58,240 nucleotides of DNA from Streptomyces antioxidans. GTDB taxonomy: Bacteria; Actinomycetota; Actinomycetes; Streptomycetales; Streptomycetaceae. Numbering within the stretch: position 1 is the first letter of the stretch; the number at the start of each line of letters is the position of its first letter. Location of the stretch: contig NZ_LAKD02000113.1 in the NCBI RefSeq assembly GCF_000968685.2, positions 1 to 58,240 of the forward strand, written 5' to 3'. This document shows positions 26,741-35,342 of this stretch, one piece after another. The notes under the pieces are model-generated. The model worked only from the letters and a program-made list of their open reading frames with translations, ran no database searches and was not told where the DNA came from. The translations under genes were made by a program, and so were the position numbers.

Positions 26741-28018
26741 ATGTCGAATCTTCGCTCAAACGTCGTCGCCTGGCTGGGCCGTAAGTACTTTTCGAGAATT
26801 CAGAGGAACGGCTTCGACTTGTCCAAGATGTCGTTCCTCCCGGACGCCACGCTGGCCCCGCTGAGGCGCGATGGCCTCGACCCCATTTCCGATCTGTCCC
26901 GAACCAGGGCAAAAGAACCCATCAGCAAGATATGGCTGCCTTTCGGGATCAATGCCTGGCTTGTCACCGGATACGACGAGACCAAGGCGGTGCTCGGAAA
27001 GGCGAAGGGCTTCAGTTCCGATTTCACCAACCTCGCGGAACGGAACATCGGCGTCGCCCCGCAGCAGAATCCGGGAGGTCTCGGTTTCAGCGATCCACCG
27101 ACGCATACGAGACTGCGACGCCTGCTGACGCCCGAATTCACCATGCGGCGGCTCAGCAGGCTCACCCCGCGCATCCACTCCATCGTGGAGGAGCGCCTTG
27201 ACGAGATGGCCGCGGCCAAGGGCCCGGTGGACCTCGTGCAGGCATTCGCGCTTCCCATTCCGGCGCTGGTCATCTGCGAGCTGCTCGGTGTGCCGTACGA
27301 GGACCGCGATGACTTCCAGCGCCACAGCACGGCGCGGTTCGACCTCTTCGGCGGCGCGGACGCCTCACTCGGCGCGATATCGGATTCCCTCTCCTATCTG
27401 CACGGGATCGTGCGGAAGCAGCGCGAGACGCCCGGCGACGGGCTGCTCGGCATGCTGGTGAAGGAGCACGGCGACGAGATCGACGACCAGGAGCTGGCCG
27501 GGCTCGCCGACGGGGTGCTGACCGGCGGTCTGGAGACGACCGCGAGCATGCTGGCACTCGGCACGCTGGTGCTGCTGCAGGCCCCCGAGCAATTCGCCGC
27601 GATACGTGACCGGGACGATGTCGTGGACCCGTTCGTGGAGGAGCTGCTGCGCTATCTCACCGTGGTGCAGGTGGCGTTCCCGCGGTTCGCCCGCGAGGAC
27701 ATGGAGATCGCGGGCACCCGGATATCCGCCGGTGATCTGGTGCTGTGCTCACTGAGCGGGGCCAACCGGGACGAAAAGCTGGGCCCGGACATGGAACGGG
27801 TCGATCCGCACCGGCAGGCGCCCTCGCACCTGGCCTTCGGGTACGGCATCCACCGCTGCATCGGCGCCGAACTGGCCAAGATGGAACTCCGGGCCGCCTA
27901 CCCCGCGCTCATACGGCGGTTCCCGCGGATGCGGCTCGCGGTACCGGCGGAGAAGCTCTCGTTCCGGAAGCTCTCCATCGTCTACGGCGTGGAGCAGCTG
28001 CCGGTGCTGCTGAAGTAG
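26741..28018 (+). CDS. Cytochrome P450
   Basis: A 425-residue soluble P450. The I-helix GGLETTAS supplies the oxygen-activation Thr, the K-helix is EELLR (E-x-x-R), and the heme loop FGYGIHRCIG has the thiolate Cys373. The C-terminus has the usual beta-rich tail. No ferredoxin or reductase gene is next to it, so redox partners must come from elsewhere. The substrate is unknown. The ATG at 26741 follows a GGGCAG site at somewhat long spacing. Confidence 0.95.
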   Translation: MSNLRSNVVAWLGRKYFSRIQRNGFDLSKMSFLPDATLAPLRRDGLDPISDLSRTRAKEPISKIWLPFGINAWLVTGYDETKAVLGKAKGFSSDFTNLAERNIGVAPQQNPGGLGFSDPPTHTRLRRLLTPEFTMRRLSRLTPRIHSIVEERLDEMAAAKGPVDLVQAFALPIPALVICELLGVPYEDRDDFQRHSTARFDLFGGADASLGAISDSLSYLHGIVRKQRETPGDGLLGMLVKEHGDEIDDQELAGLADGVLTGGLETTASMLALGTLVLLQAPEQFAAIRDRDDVVDPFVEELLRYLTVVQVAFPRFAREDMEIAGTRISAGDLVLCSLSGANRDEKLGPDMERVDPHRQAPSHLAFGYGIHRCIGAELAKMELRAAYPALIRRFPRMRLAVPAEKLSFRKLSIVYGVEQLPVLLK

Positions 28019-28082
28019 CCGGGACCGGCGAGGGGAGCGGAGAGGACGGGGGACGGGACGAACGGGAGGAGTGGGGGCCGGA

Positions 28083-28118
28083 GGGGCAAGGGGCAAGGGG
28101 CGGGGGTCGGGGTCGGGG
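28083..28118 (+). other. G-quadruplex motif (six runs of G4 or more)
   Basis: Runs of four or more G at 28083-86, 28090-93, 28097-100, 28102-106, 28109-112 and 28115-118, with loops of one to three bases. It lies in the 147-bp gap between the 3' ends of the P450 (+) and the SnoaL-like gene (-). On the plus-strand transcript it could stall RNA polymerase or form an RNA quadruplex. Confidence 0.75.
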
Positions 28119-28165
28119 CTCGGATATCGGTTACCGGTTATCGGATTCAGTTATCGGGAGGGCAT

Positions 28166-28540
28166 TCAGAAGCGCTCGACCAAGTGCTCACGCTCAGGCG
28201 GTGGCTCGTAGGACGCGGGCCAGAAGTCGGTGATGGTCTGGATCCGGCCGTCCGCCGAGGCGGTGAAGAAGCTGATCGCCTGCGTCTCCTCCTCATCCAC
28301 GCTGAAACTCACCCAGGAGACCGCCTGATCGCCGTCGGTGATGACGCGCTCGACCTCCAGGCTCCACTCGCCCACGTGCTCCGCGTTGAAGCGGACCACG
28401 CCGTCCCGGCCGAGCACCCGCTCGCGGGTCTGCGGCAGCTCGTAGCGGACGTCGTCGGCGAGGGTGGCGCCGAACGCCCGCCAGTCCCTGGCCTGGGCCG
28501 TTGCCCAGTACGTCTCCACCGTCGCGCCTATGTCGGCCAT
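28166..28540 (-). CDS. SnoaL-like / NTF2-fold protein
   Basis: A 124-residue single-domain protein of the NTF2-like cone fold (MADIGATVETYWATAQARDW at the N-terminus, then a FTASADGRIQTITDFWPASYE strand-turn-strand). Such proteins include polyketide cyclases, ketosteroid isomerases and binding-only members. I do not see a decisive Asp/His pair, so the activity is open. Divergent from the S9 peptidase. Confidence 0.85.
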   Translation of the reverse strand: MADIGATVETYWATAQARDWRAFGATLADDVRYELPQTRERVLGRDGVVRFNAEHVGEWSLEVERVITDGDQAVSWVSFSVDEEETQAISFFTASADGRIQTITDFWPASYEPPPEREHLVERF

Positions 28541-28649
28541 CAGCTCCCCCTCGGTGTACGGGCCCGGCGTCCATCCCCGTCGGGAACGTTATCCACAGGC
28601 GCGGGGCGACGCCAGCGCGCATGTCGGGGTGCGGCGCAGAATGGTGGAC

Positions 28650-30506
28650 ATGACTGAGAGCACGGAGTCCATGCCGGACTGGGAAAAGCGCTTCCGGGCG
28701 CCGCGAGTGGGGCTGCCCGACTGGGCGGAGGACGCCCCGGATCACTCGCTGTTCGTCTCCAACGCCACGGGGACGTACGAGCTGTACGCATGGGACCGGG
28801 CCACCGGCGCGCAGCGGCAGGTCACGGACCGGCCGAACGGGACGACCGACGGGGTGCTGTCGCCGGACGGCCAGTGGATCTGGTGGTTCTCCGACACCGA
28901 CGGCGATGAGTTCGGGGTGTGGCTGCGCCAGCCGTTCAGCGGCGGCGGGGGTGACGAGGGTGACAAGCGCCCGGCCGACGAGCCCGCGACGCCGGATCTG
29001 GCCCCCTCCTACCCCGCGGGGCTCGCGCTGGGCCGCGACGGCACGGCGGTCGTCGGGCGGTCCACCGATGAGGACGGCTCGACCATCCATGTGATGCGTC
29101 CGGGCGGCGGGTCCGAGGAGATCTACCGGCACCGCGAGTCCGCCGGAGTGGGCGATCTCTCCCATGACGGGACGCTGATCGCGATCGAGCACACCGAGCA
29201 CGGCGACGCGATGCACTCGGCGATCCGGGTCCTGCGGCTGGATGGAACGGCCGTCGCGGAGCTGGACGACACCAAGGGCGGCACCGAGGAGCTGGGCCTG
29301 TCCGTGATGGGCTTCGCGCCCGTGGAAGGGGACACCCGGCTGCTGGTCGGGCATCAGCGGCGCGGCCGGTGGGAGCCCATGGTGTGGGATCCGACGACCG
29401 GTGTGGAGACCGCGCTGGCGATAGACCTGCCCGGTGATGTGGGGGCCGACTGGTTCCCGGACGGATCGGCGCTGCTGGTCGAGCACAGCCATCAGGCCCG
29501 CAGCGAGCTGTGGCGGTACGACCTCGCCGCAGGTGAGCTGACGCGTCTGGAGACCCCGGCGGGCACGATCTCGGGCGCCACGGCGCGGCCGGACGGCACG
29601 GTGGAGTTCCTGTGGTCGTCGGCCGAGAAGCCGCCCCAGGTGCGCTCGACGAGCGGGCGAACGGTGCTGGACGCGCCCGGATTCACCGCCCCGGAGTCGG
29701 TGCCGGTCACCGACGTCTGGGTGGACGGTCCCGGTGGGCGGGTGCACGCGCTGGTGCAGAAGCCCGCGGGTGAGGGCCCCTTCCCGACGGTCTTCGACAT
29801 CCACGGCGGGCCGACCTGGCACGACAGCGACGCCTTCGCGGCGGGCCCAGCGGCCTGGGTGGACCACGGCTTCGCCGTGGTGCGGGTCAACTACCGCGGC
29901 TCCACCGGCTATGGGCGGGCGTGGACGGACGCGCTCAAGCACCGGGTCGGGCTGATCGAGCTGGAGGACATCGCGGCCGTGCGGGAGTGGGCGGTGGCCT
30001 CCGGGCTCGCCGATCCCGAGCGGCTGGTGCTGGCCGGGGGCTCCTGGGGCGGCTATCTGACGCTGCTGGGGCTCGGCACCCAGCCGGCTTCCTGGGCGCT
30101 GGGGCTGGCCGCGGTCCCGGTAGCGGACTATGTGACGGCCTACCACGATGAGATGGAGGCCCTGAAGGCGATGGACCGCACCCTGCTGGGCGGCACCCCG
30201 GAGGAGGTGCCGGAGCGGTTCGAGGCGTCGTCCCCGCTGACCTATGTGGACGAGGTGCGGGCGCCGGTCTACATCTCGGCGGGGGTGAACGACCCGCGCT
30301 GCCCCATTCGGCAGATCGACAACTATGTGGAGCGGCTCGAGCGGCGCGGCGCCCCACATGAGGTCTACCGCTATGACGCGGGGCACGGCTCGCTGGTCGT
30401 CGAGGAGCGGATCAAACAGGTGCGCTTGGAGATCGAGTTCGCTCGGCGTCATCTGGGGTCGGGTCCGCACCCGGCGCCGTCGGAGCCGTCGGCTCGGGCG
30501 GTGTGA
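28650..30506 (+). CDS. S9-family prolyl oligopeptidase-like peptidase
   Basis: A 618-residue peptidase. The N-terminal two-thirds is a beta-propeller with repeated SPDGxxxWW-type strands, and the C-terminal alpha/beta-hydrolase domain has the nucleophile GGSWGGY (Ser465), acid GVNDPRCP and catalytic His in DAGHGSLV. It probably cleaves short peptides and acts in the cytoplasm (no signal peptide). An ATG three codons upstream (28641) is possible. Its 3' end overlaps the convergent SURF1 gene by 95 bp. Confidence 0.93.
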   Translation: MTESTESMPDWEKRFRAPRVGLPDWAEDAPDHSLFVSNATGTYELYAWDRATGAQRQVTDRPNGTTDGVLSPDGQWIWWFSDTDGDEFGVWLRQPFSGGGGDEGDKRPADEPATPDLAPSYPAGLALGRDGTAVVGRSTDEDGSTIHVMRPGGGSEEIYRHRESAGVGDLSHDGTLIAIEHTEHGDAMHSAIRVLRLDGTAVAELDDTKGGTEELGLSVMGFAPVEGDTRLLVGHQRRGRWEPMVWDPTTGVETALAIDLPGDVGADWFPDGSALLVEHSHQARSELWRYDLAAGELTRLETPAGTISGATARPDGTVEFLWSSAEKPPQVRSTSGRTVLDAPGFTAPESVPVTDVWVDGPGGRVHALVQKPAGEGPFPTVFDIHGGPTWHDSDAFAAGPAAWVDHGFAVVRVNYRGSTGYGRAWTDALKHRVGLIELEDIAAVREWAVASGLADPERLVLAGGSWGGYLTLLGLGTQPASWALGLAAVPVADYVTAYHDEMEALKAMDRTLLGGTPEEVPERFEASSPLTYVDEVRAPVYISAGVNDPRCPIRQIDNYVERLERRGAPHEVYRYDAGHGSLVVEERIKQVRLEIEFARRHLGSGPHPAPSEPSARAV

Positions 30507-31347
30507 TGCCGAGGGCCAGATCGCGGGCCGTCTCGGCCTCGCGGCGGAACAGCCGGAACCACATGAAGACCACGAACCCCGCGAAGACGAACCACTCACC
30601 GGTGTAGCCCAGGTTCTGGAACGCCTTGATGTCGAGCCCGGTGCCCTCCGCCACCGTGGGGGGCACCGGCTTCAGGGCCCCGGGAGCCTCGGCGGAGGTG
30701 ACCCAGGCGTCGTACACCCGGTACGGCACCAGGTTGACCAGGGAGGCGGCGCTGATCATGCCGAGCTGACCATGGGGGAGGCCGCCGCTCGCGCTCACCC
30801 CGTCGCCGCCCTGGTGCTCGGACGCCTGCAGCGCACCGGTGACGGTCACCTCGCCGGAGGGGGGTGCGGGCACCTTGGCGGTGGCCGCCGGATCGTCGGC
30901 GTCGCCGGGGAGCCAGCCTCGGACGACGGGCAGCGCCAGCGCCTTGGCGCCGTCCTCGGCCGTGTCCTCGCCCCTGCGTCCGGCGTCCTTGCCCTCACCC
31001 CTGCCCCCGTCCTTGCCCTCATCCACACGCAGCAGAGTCAGCACATAGAAGCCGTCGCGGCCGTCCAGCCGCCGGTCGGGAACGAGGAGTTGATGTGCGG
31101 TGTCGTATCGGCCGGTGGCGGTGGCCCGCTCCCCGGAGGTCTTCACGGTGACCGGCAGCAGATCGCCCAGCGGCCGGGCCGCGGCCTTCCGCCCGGCGGA
31201 CGCCTCGTCCTGCTGCTGGTGGTGGGTGTTGACACGCGTCTCGAAGCGGCCGAGCTGCCAGCTGCCCATGAAGAGACAGACCGGGATCGCCAGCAGGGTG
31301 AACACGTTGATCACCCACCAGCGGGGTGTCAGCAGAAACCGATACAC
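30412..31347 (-). CDS. SURF1-family protein
   Basis: A 311-residue membrane protein of the SURF1 type: an N-terminal hydrophobic helix (WWVINVFTLLAIPVCLFMGSWQLGR), an extracytoplasmic domain, and a C-terminal helix (EWFVFAGFVVFMWF). SURF1 assists assembly or heme insertion of cytochrome c oxidase, and actinobacteria carry free-standing copies. A Lys/Glu/Gly-rich insert (about 112-130) is unusual. The C-terminal 25 codons overlap the S9 gene on the other strand, and its Pro/Thr-rich tail is low-complexity. Confidence 0.9.
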   Translation of the reverse strand: MYRFLLTPRWWVINVFTLLAIPVCLFMGSWQLGRFETRVNTHHQQQDEASAGRKAAARPLGDLLPVTVKTSGERATATGRYDTAHQLLVPDRRLDGRDGFYVLTLLRVDEGKDGGRGEGKDAGRRGEDTAEDGAKALALPVVRGWLPGDADDPAATAKVPAPPSGEVTVTGALQASEHQGGDGVSASGGLPHGQLGMISAASLVNLVPYRVYDAWVTSAEAPGALKPVPPTVAEGTGLDIKAFQNLGYTGEWFVFAGFVVFMWFRLFRREAETARDLALGITPPEPTAPTAPGADPTPDDAERTRSPSAPV

Positions 31348-31386
31348 ACCCCCACGGTACGGGCTTCGCGCCGCCGCCCCGGCGGC

Positions 31387-31420
31387 GGGGCCGTGCCACG
31401 GAGCCCCGTGGCACGGCCCC
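31387..31420. terminator. Hairpin terminator after the sigma-factor operon
   Basis: Perfect 15-bp inverted repeat GGGGCCGTGCCACGG / CCGTGGCACGGCCCC with a 4-base loop, 70 bp past the end of the membrane-anchored protein gene on the minus strand. Confidence 0.85.
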
Positions 31421-31489
31421 AGGATCGCCGCGGGGCGCGCCAGGACCGCCGCTGAGCAGTGGCGAGCCCTGGCGGGAGAGCGGCGGGCT

Positions 31490-32797
31490 CTACGACGCCA
31501 GCAGACCGGTGCGGTAGATCGTTCCGGCGCAGGCGCCGCCGATCGTCACGCTCGCCGCGGCCGGGTCGCCCGCCTCCGGGGTATGGCTGACCAGGACGCT
31601 CGCATCCTGCGGCGCACCGCCACCGCCGCCCGGGGTGCCACCCGGATCGCCCGCGCTGGGGCCGTTCTGCGGTCCGTTCTGCCCCCCGTCCGTGGAGGGG
31701 TCGGGGGTCGGGGTGCCGGTGGTGGAGCAGCCGCTGGCGCCGCCCGACGACGGGATCCAGGCGAACTTCACCTCGTACGCCTGACCGGGCCCGAGGATGA
31801 CCGTGCCCGGCTGGGTGGAGGGGTCGGGCAGCCCCGCCGCCGCGTCCCCGGCCGTATGGTCCACGACCAGGATCCGCGAGGCGTCCGCACCGCCCTGGGC
31901 GCTCGCGCCCACCGAGCCGCTGCCCTCGACCGTGCAGGACCGGTCCGAGATGTTCGCGACGCGGAACGAGCCGTAGACCCGGCCCTCGGCGTCGGCCGCT
32001 CCGACCGATCCGGCGCCACCGCTGGTGAGTTGGGCACGGCTGCAGGTGGGGGAGGTGGCGTTCAGCGTGTCGGAGGGGTCGGGGTCCGCACCGCCGGAGC
32101 CGCCCTCACCGCCCTTCGGCGGCCTGTCCTCGTCCTTGTCCTTGCCCTTGTCGCCCTTGTGCTCCTCGGCCGAGCCGGAGGGACCGTTGGCGTCCTTGCC
32201 GCCGCTGCTCTCACCGTGCTGGCCGCCGTTGGCCTCAGGGGTCCGGTGGCTGCTGGCGGCATTGGCCGGGCGGTCGTTCGAGCCGTCACCGGTGGTCGCG
32301 ACGTGCACCAGCGCCGGGACGGCCGCACAGCCGAACACCAGCGCCGCAGCGGCCCCGACCAGGGCCTGGCGCCGCCGCGCACGTCGGGCGGGCACGGCGC
32401 GCCGCAGATGCTCAAGGGACTCGGGGGACGGCTCGAGGTCGTCGACGGCGCGGTGCAGCAGCCGCCGCAGCGCCTCCCCGTCCTCACCGCCGTCCTCACT
32501 GCCGGGCTCATCGTCGTCGAGCTGAATGCGGAGGGGCGTCACCCGCCCCGGCTCGGACCGCCCGGCGGGCTCTTCGTCCGCCGCGGGCTCCCCGTCCGTT
32601 GTGGACGCCGCGGGCTCCGTGGACGCCGTGGGCTCCCCGTCCGCCGTGGACTCCGTGGATGCCGTGGGCTCCGTCGCCTCTACCGGCTCCCTGGGCCCTG
32701 TGGTTTCCCTGGACTCCCCATGCTCCCTGGACTCTGGCTCGTGGCCGTGCCCCCGGCCGGAATCCCCCGGGTCCGGCGTAGATGTGATGTCGTTCAT
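31490..32797 (-). CDS. Membrane-anchored protein coupled to ECF sigma factor
   Basis: A 435-residue protein. Residues 1-100 are a Thr/Ser/Glu/Pro-rich low-complexity region with degenerate repeats (for example TASTEPAASTTDGEP). Residues about 105-140 form a short helical segment, the membrane helix is at about 145-166, and an extracytoplasmic Gly/Pro-rich stretch leads to a beta domain with paired Cys. The domain resembles DUF4232-type secreted modules, though I cannot confirm that. Its ATG overlaps the sigma factor stop codon (ATGA), so the two are made together; the layout is that of a membrane partner of an ECF sigma factor, but no canonical zinc anti-sigma motif is visible. Confidence 0.82.
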   Translation of the reverse strand: MNDITSTPDPGDSGRGHGHEPESREHGESRETTGPREPVEATEPTASTESTADGEPTASTEPAASTTDGEPAADEEPAGRSEPGRVTPLRIQLDDDEPGSEDGGEDGEALRRLLHRAVDDLEPSPESLEHLRRAVPARRARRRQALVGAAAALVFGCAAVPALVHVATTGDGSNDRPANAASSHRTPEANGGQHGESSGGKDANGPSGSAEEHKGDKGKDKDEDRPPKGGEGGSGGADPDPSDTLNATSPTCSRAQLTSGGAGSVGAADAEGRVYGSFRVANISDRSCTVEGSGSVGASAQGGADASRILVVDHTAGDAAAGLPDPSTQPGTVILGPGQAYEVKFAWIPSSGGASGCSTTGTPTPDPSTDGGQNGPQNGPSAGDPGGTPGGGGGAPQDASVLVSHTPEAGDPAAASVTIGGACAGTIYRTGLLAS

Positions 32798-33447
32798 GCC
32801 GGAGCCTCCATGGCGACGCGGAGCGCCGCGATGCCGCGCGAGCCGTACGCCTTGACCGAGCCGAGCGATATGCCCAGCGTCTCGGCCACCTGGGCCTCGG
32901 TCATATCGGCGAAGTAGCGCAGCACGAGAACCTCGCGCTGACGGCGCTGAAGTCCCCTCATCGCCTTGATCAGTTGATCGCGTTCTAGCTGTTCGTACGC
33001 CCCCTCCTCGGCACTGGCCATATCGGGCATCGGCTTGGAGAGCAGCTTCAGCCCGAGGATGCGCCGACGCAGCGCGGAGCGGGAGAGGTTGACGACCGTC
33101 TGCCGCAGATAGGCGAGGGTCTTCTCGGGATCCCGGACTCGCTTGCGCGCCGAGTGCACACGGATGAACGCTTCCTGCACGACGTCCTCGCAGGACGCGG
33201 TGTCGTCGAGAAGGAGTGCGGCGAGACCGAGCAGCGACCGGTAATGGGCGCGGTAGGTCTCGGTGAGGTGATCGACTGTGGTGCCCGCTGCCATCGCGTC
33301 GTCAGTGTCCTCGCGCCCTGTGGTGATGTGCGCGGGGCGGGCCGTCGGCCATGGCGCGATCACCGGCATGCCACCGGGGGCACGCGGGGGGCGTAGTGCC
33401 GCGCCGCCATGCCCTGGAACCGTTGCGATGCCGAATACCTCTGCCAC
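32794..33447 (-). CDS. ECF (SigE-family) RNA polymerase sigma factor
   Basis: A 217-residue sigma factor. Region 2 (LLLDDTASCEDVVQEAFIRVHSA, with LAYLRQTVVN following) and region 4 (RQREVLVLRYFADMTEAQVAETLGISLGSVKAYGSRG) are intact. The GTG at 33447 is the start, supported by a promoter 30 bp further upstream. The ATG at 33294 (MAAGTTVDHLT) is an alternative that would drop a 51-residue N-terminal extension. Coupled to the membrane protein gene downstream by an ATGA overlap. Confidence 0.92.
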   Translation of the reverse strand: MAEVFGIATVPGHGGAALRPPRAPGGMPVIAPWPTARPAHITTGREDTDDAMAAGTTVDHLTETYRAHYRSLLGLAALLLDDTASCEDVVQEAFIRVHSARKRVRDPEKTLAYLRQTVVNLSRSALRRRILGLKLLSKPMPDMASAEEGAYEQLERDQLIKAMRGLQRRQREVLVLRYFADMTEAQVAETLGISLGSVKAYGSRGIAALRVAMEAPA

Positions 33448-33476
33448 GCCTGTTGGACACGCCGCCCCCTGTCAGG

Positions 33477-33506
33477 GTTGTACGCGTGAGGCATCGCTTT
33501 TGACAA
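33477..33506 (-). promoter_or_regulatory. Candidate sigma-factor gene promoter
   Basis: TTGTCA (33501-33506) and TACAAC (33477-33482), read on the minus strand with an 18-bp spacer, fit a housekeeping-type promoter. Transcription would start near 33470, giving a short leader to the GTG at 33447. Confidence 0.5.
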
Positions 33507-33587
33507 TGCGTTGAATGCCCCCATGCGCACCAACTCTTCCCCAATGCCCCGGTCATCTCAGTGCCCACTAAGGGGCGGCTGGAAAGA

Positions 33588-33626
33588 CGCTCCCCGCCCG
33601 CTGCCGGTTGCAGCGGGCGGGGAGCG
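33588..33626 (-). terminator. Strong terminator after asd
   Basis: Perfect 17-bp inverted repeat CGCTCCCCGCCCGCTGC / GCAGCGGGCGGGGAGCG around a 5-base loop. It sits 122 bp past the asd stop codon on the minus strand and separates ask-asd from the sigma-factor operon. Confidence 0.9.
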
Positions 33627-33747
33627 AATCCGTCGATCACATCAACGGCCCAGTTCATCTGGTCCAGGCCAGTGACACGCGCACAGGATATTCACATCTA
33701 ACGGTCTACCACACTGGCGAAACGTCACTTTAAGACGATCGCTCACC

Positions 33748-34824
33748 TTACGACGTCAGCTCGGCCGCGACGACCTCCGCGATCTGCGCGGTGTTCAGCG
33801 CCGCGCCCTTGCGCAGGTTGTCACCGCAGACGAACAGCTCCAGCGCCCTCGGATCGTCCAGCGACCGCCGCACCCGGCCGACCCATGTGGGGTCGGTGCC
33901 CACGGCGTCGGCGGGCGTCGGGAACTCGCCCTCCCCCGGGTTGTCGCACAGCACCACCCCGGGGGCGGCCGCCAGAGTCTCGTGCGCCGCCTCGACCGTC
34001 ACCTCGTTCTCGAACCGCGCGTGCACGGCCAGCGAATGCGTGGTGATCACGGGCACCCGTACACAGGTCGCGGTGACCCTCAGCTCCGGCAGCCCAAGGA
34101 TCTTGCGGGACTCGTTCCGCACCTTGAGCTCCTCGGAGGACCAGCCGTCCTCCTTGAGCGAACCGGCGAACGGCACCACGTTGAGCGCCATCGGCGCCGG
34201 GAACGGCCCGGTGTCGCCCACCGCCCGCCGTACGTCCCCGGGATGGGTGCCCAGCTCGGTACCCGCGACCAGCGCGATCTGCTCGCGCAGGGCGTCGATG
34301 CCGTCCTTGCCCGCGCCGGAGACCGCCTGGTACGAGGAGACGATCAGCTCGCTCAGCCCGAACTCGGCGTGCAGCGCCCCCATCGCGACGATCATCGACA
34401 GAGTGGTGCAGTTGGGGTTGGCGATGATGCCGAGCGGGCGGACCCGGGCCGCGTGCGCGTTCACCTCCGGCACCACCAGGGGGACATCGGGGTCCATCCG
34501 GAAGGCACCGGAGTTGTCGACGGCCACCGCGCCCTTGCTCACCGCGATGGGCGCCCACCGCGCCGAGACCTCGTCGGGGACGTCGAACATCGCGACGTCG
34601 ACGCCCTCGAACGCCTCCTCGCTCAGCGCGATGACCTCGACCTGCTCGCCCCGGACGGCCAGCTTCCGCCCGGCCGAGCGGGGCGAGGCGATCAGCCGGA
34701 TCTCGCCCCAGATGTCGGCGCGCTCCGAGAGGATCGAGAGCATGACGGTGCCGACGGCGCCGGTGGCCCCGACGACCGCGAGGGTGGGCTTGTCGCCACC
34801 GGCGGCACCGCCATGGCCGGTCAT
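33748..34824 (-). CDS. asd: Aspartate-semialdehyde dehydrogenase
   Basis: A 358-residue enzyme making aspartate semialdehyde, the branch point to lysine, threonine, methionine and diaminopimelate for peptidoglycan. The N-terminal NADP fold is VVGATGAVGTVML, the catalytic Cys lies in NPNCTTLSM, and substrate Arg and His are downstream. Its ATG overlaps the ask stop (ATGA), a standard ask-asd operon with ask first. Confidence 0.97.
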   Translation of the reverse strand: MTGHGGAAGGDKPTLAVVGATGAVGTVMLSILSERADIWGEIRLIASPRSAGRKLAVRGEQVEVIALSEEAFEGVDVAMFDVPDEVSARWAPIAVSKGAVAVDNSGAFRMDPDVPLVVPEVNAHAARVRPLGIIANPNCTTLSMIVAMGALHAEFGLSELIVSSYQAVSGAGKDGIDALREQIALVAGTELGTHPGDVRRAVGDTGPFPAPMALNVVPFAGSLKEDGWSSEELKVRNESRKILGLPELRVTATCVRVPVITTHSLAVHARFENEVTVEAAHETLAAAPGVVLCDNPGEGEFPTPADAVGTDPTWVGRVRRSLDDPRALELFVCGDNLRKGAALNTAQIAEVVAAELTS

Positions 34825-35342
34825 CGTCCGGTCCCTCCGTAAACCACAGCTTCGTCGCTGTCGCTGTCCAGGCCGAAGGCGCTGTGCACGGCCACGACCG
34901 CGTCCTTCACATCGTCGGCGCGGGTGACGACCGAGATGCGGATCTCGGAGGTCGAGATCAGCTCAATGTTGACCCCGGCGTTCGACAGTGCCTCGAAGAA
35001 GGTCGCGGTGACCCCCGGGTTGGTGCGCATACCGGCGCCGATCAGGGAGATCTTGGCGATCTGGTCGTCGTAGCGCAGCGAGTCGAAACCGATCAGCGAC
35101 TTCGCCTTGGTCAGCGCCTCCATCGCCCGGTGGCCGTCCGTCTTCGGCAGCGTGAAGGAGATGTCGGTCAGCCCGGTCGACGCGGCGGAGACGTTCTGCA
35201 CCACCATGTCGATGTTGATCTCGGCGTCGGAGATGGTGCGGAAGATGGCCGCGGCCTCACCCGGCTTGTCCGGCACCCCGACGACCGTGACCTTGGCCTC
35301 GGACGTGTCGTGCGCGACTCCGGAGATGATCGCCTGCTCCAT
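34821..35342 (-). CDS. Aspartokinase beta subunit from an internal in-frame start
   Basis: The ATG at 35342 (codon 254 of ask, MEQAIISGVAHD) is preceded by a purine-rich GAGAAGAAGGC, a strong ribosome site inside the gene. Translation here yields a 173-residue protein consisting of the regulatory ACT domains, the known beta subunit in actinobacterial and Bacillus-type aspartokinases with alpha2beta2 assembly. Predicted from sequence and family knowledge. Confidence 0.75.
   Translation of the reverse strand: MEQAIISGVAHDTSEAKVTVVGVPDKPGEAAAIFRTISDAEINIDMVVQNVSAASTGLTDISFTLPKTDGHRAMEALTKAKSLIGFDSLRYDDQIAKISLIGAGMRTNPGVTATFFEALSNAGVNIELISTSEIRISVVTRADDVKDAVVAVHSAFGLDSDSDEAVVYGGTGR

Noticed and set aside
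33658..33673. Second DasR-like site near the sigma factor gene
   Set aside because: Only about 12 of 16 positions match, in a GC-rich palindromic context, and it is not near a start codon; too weak.
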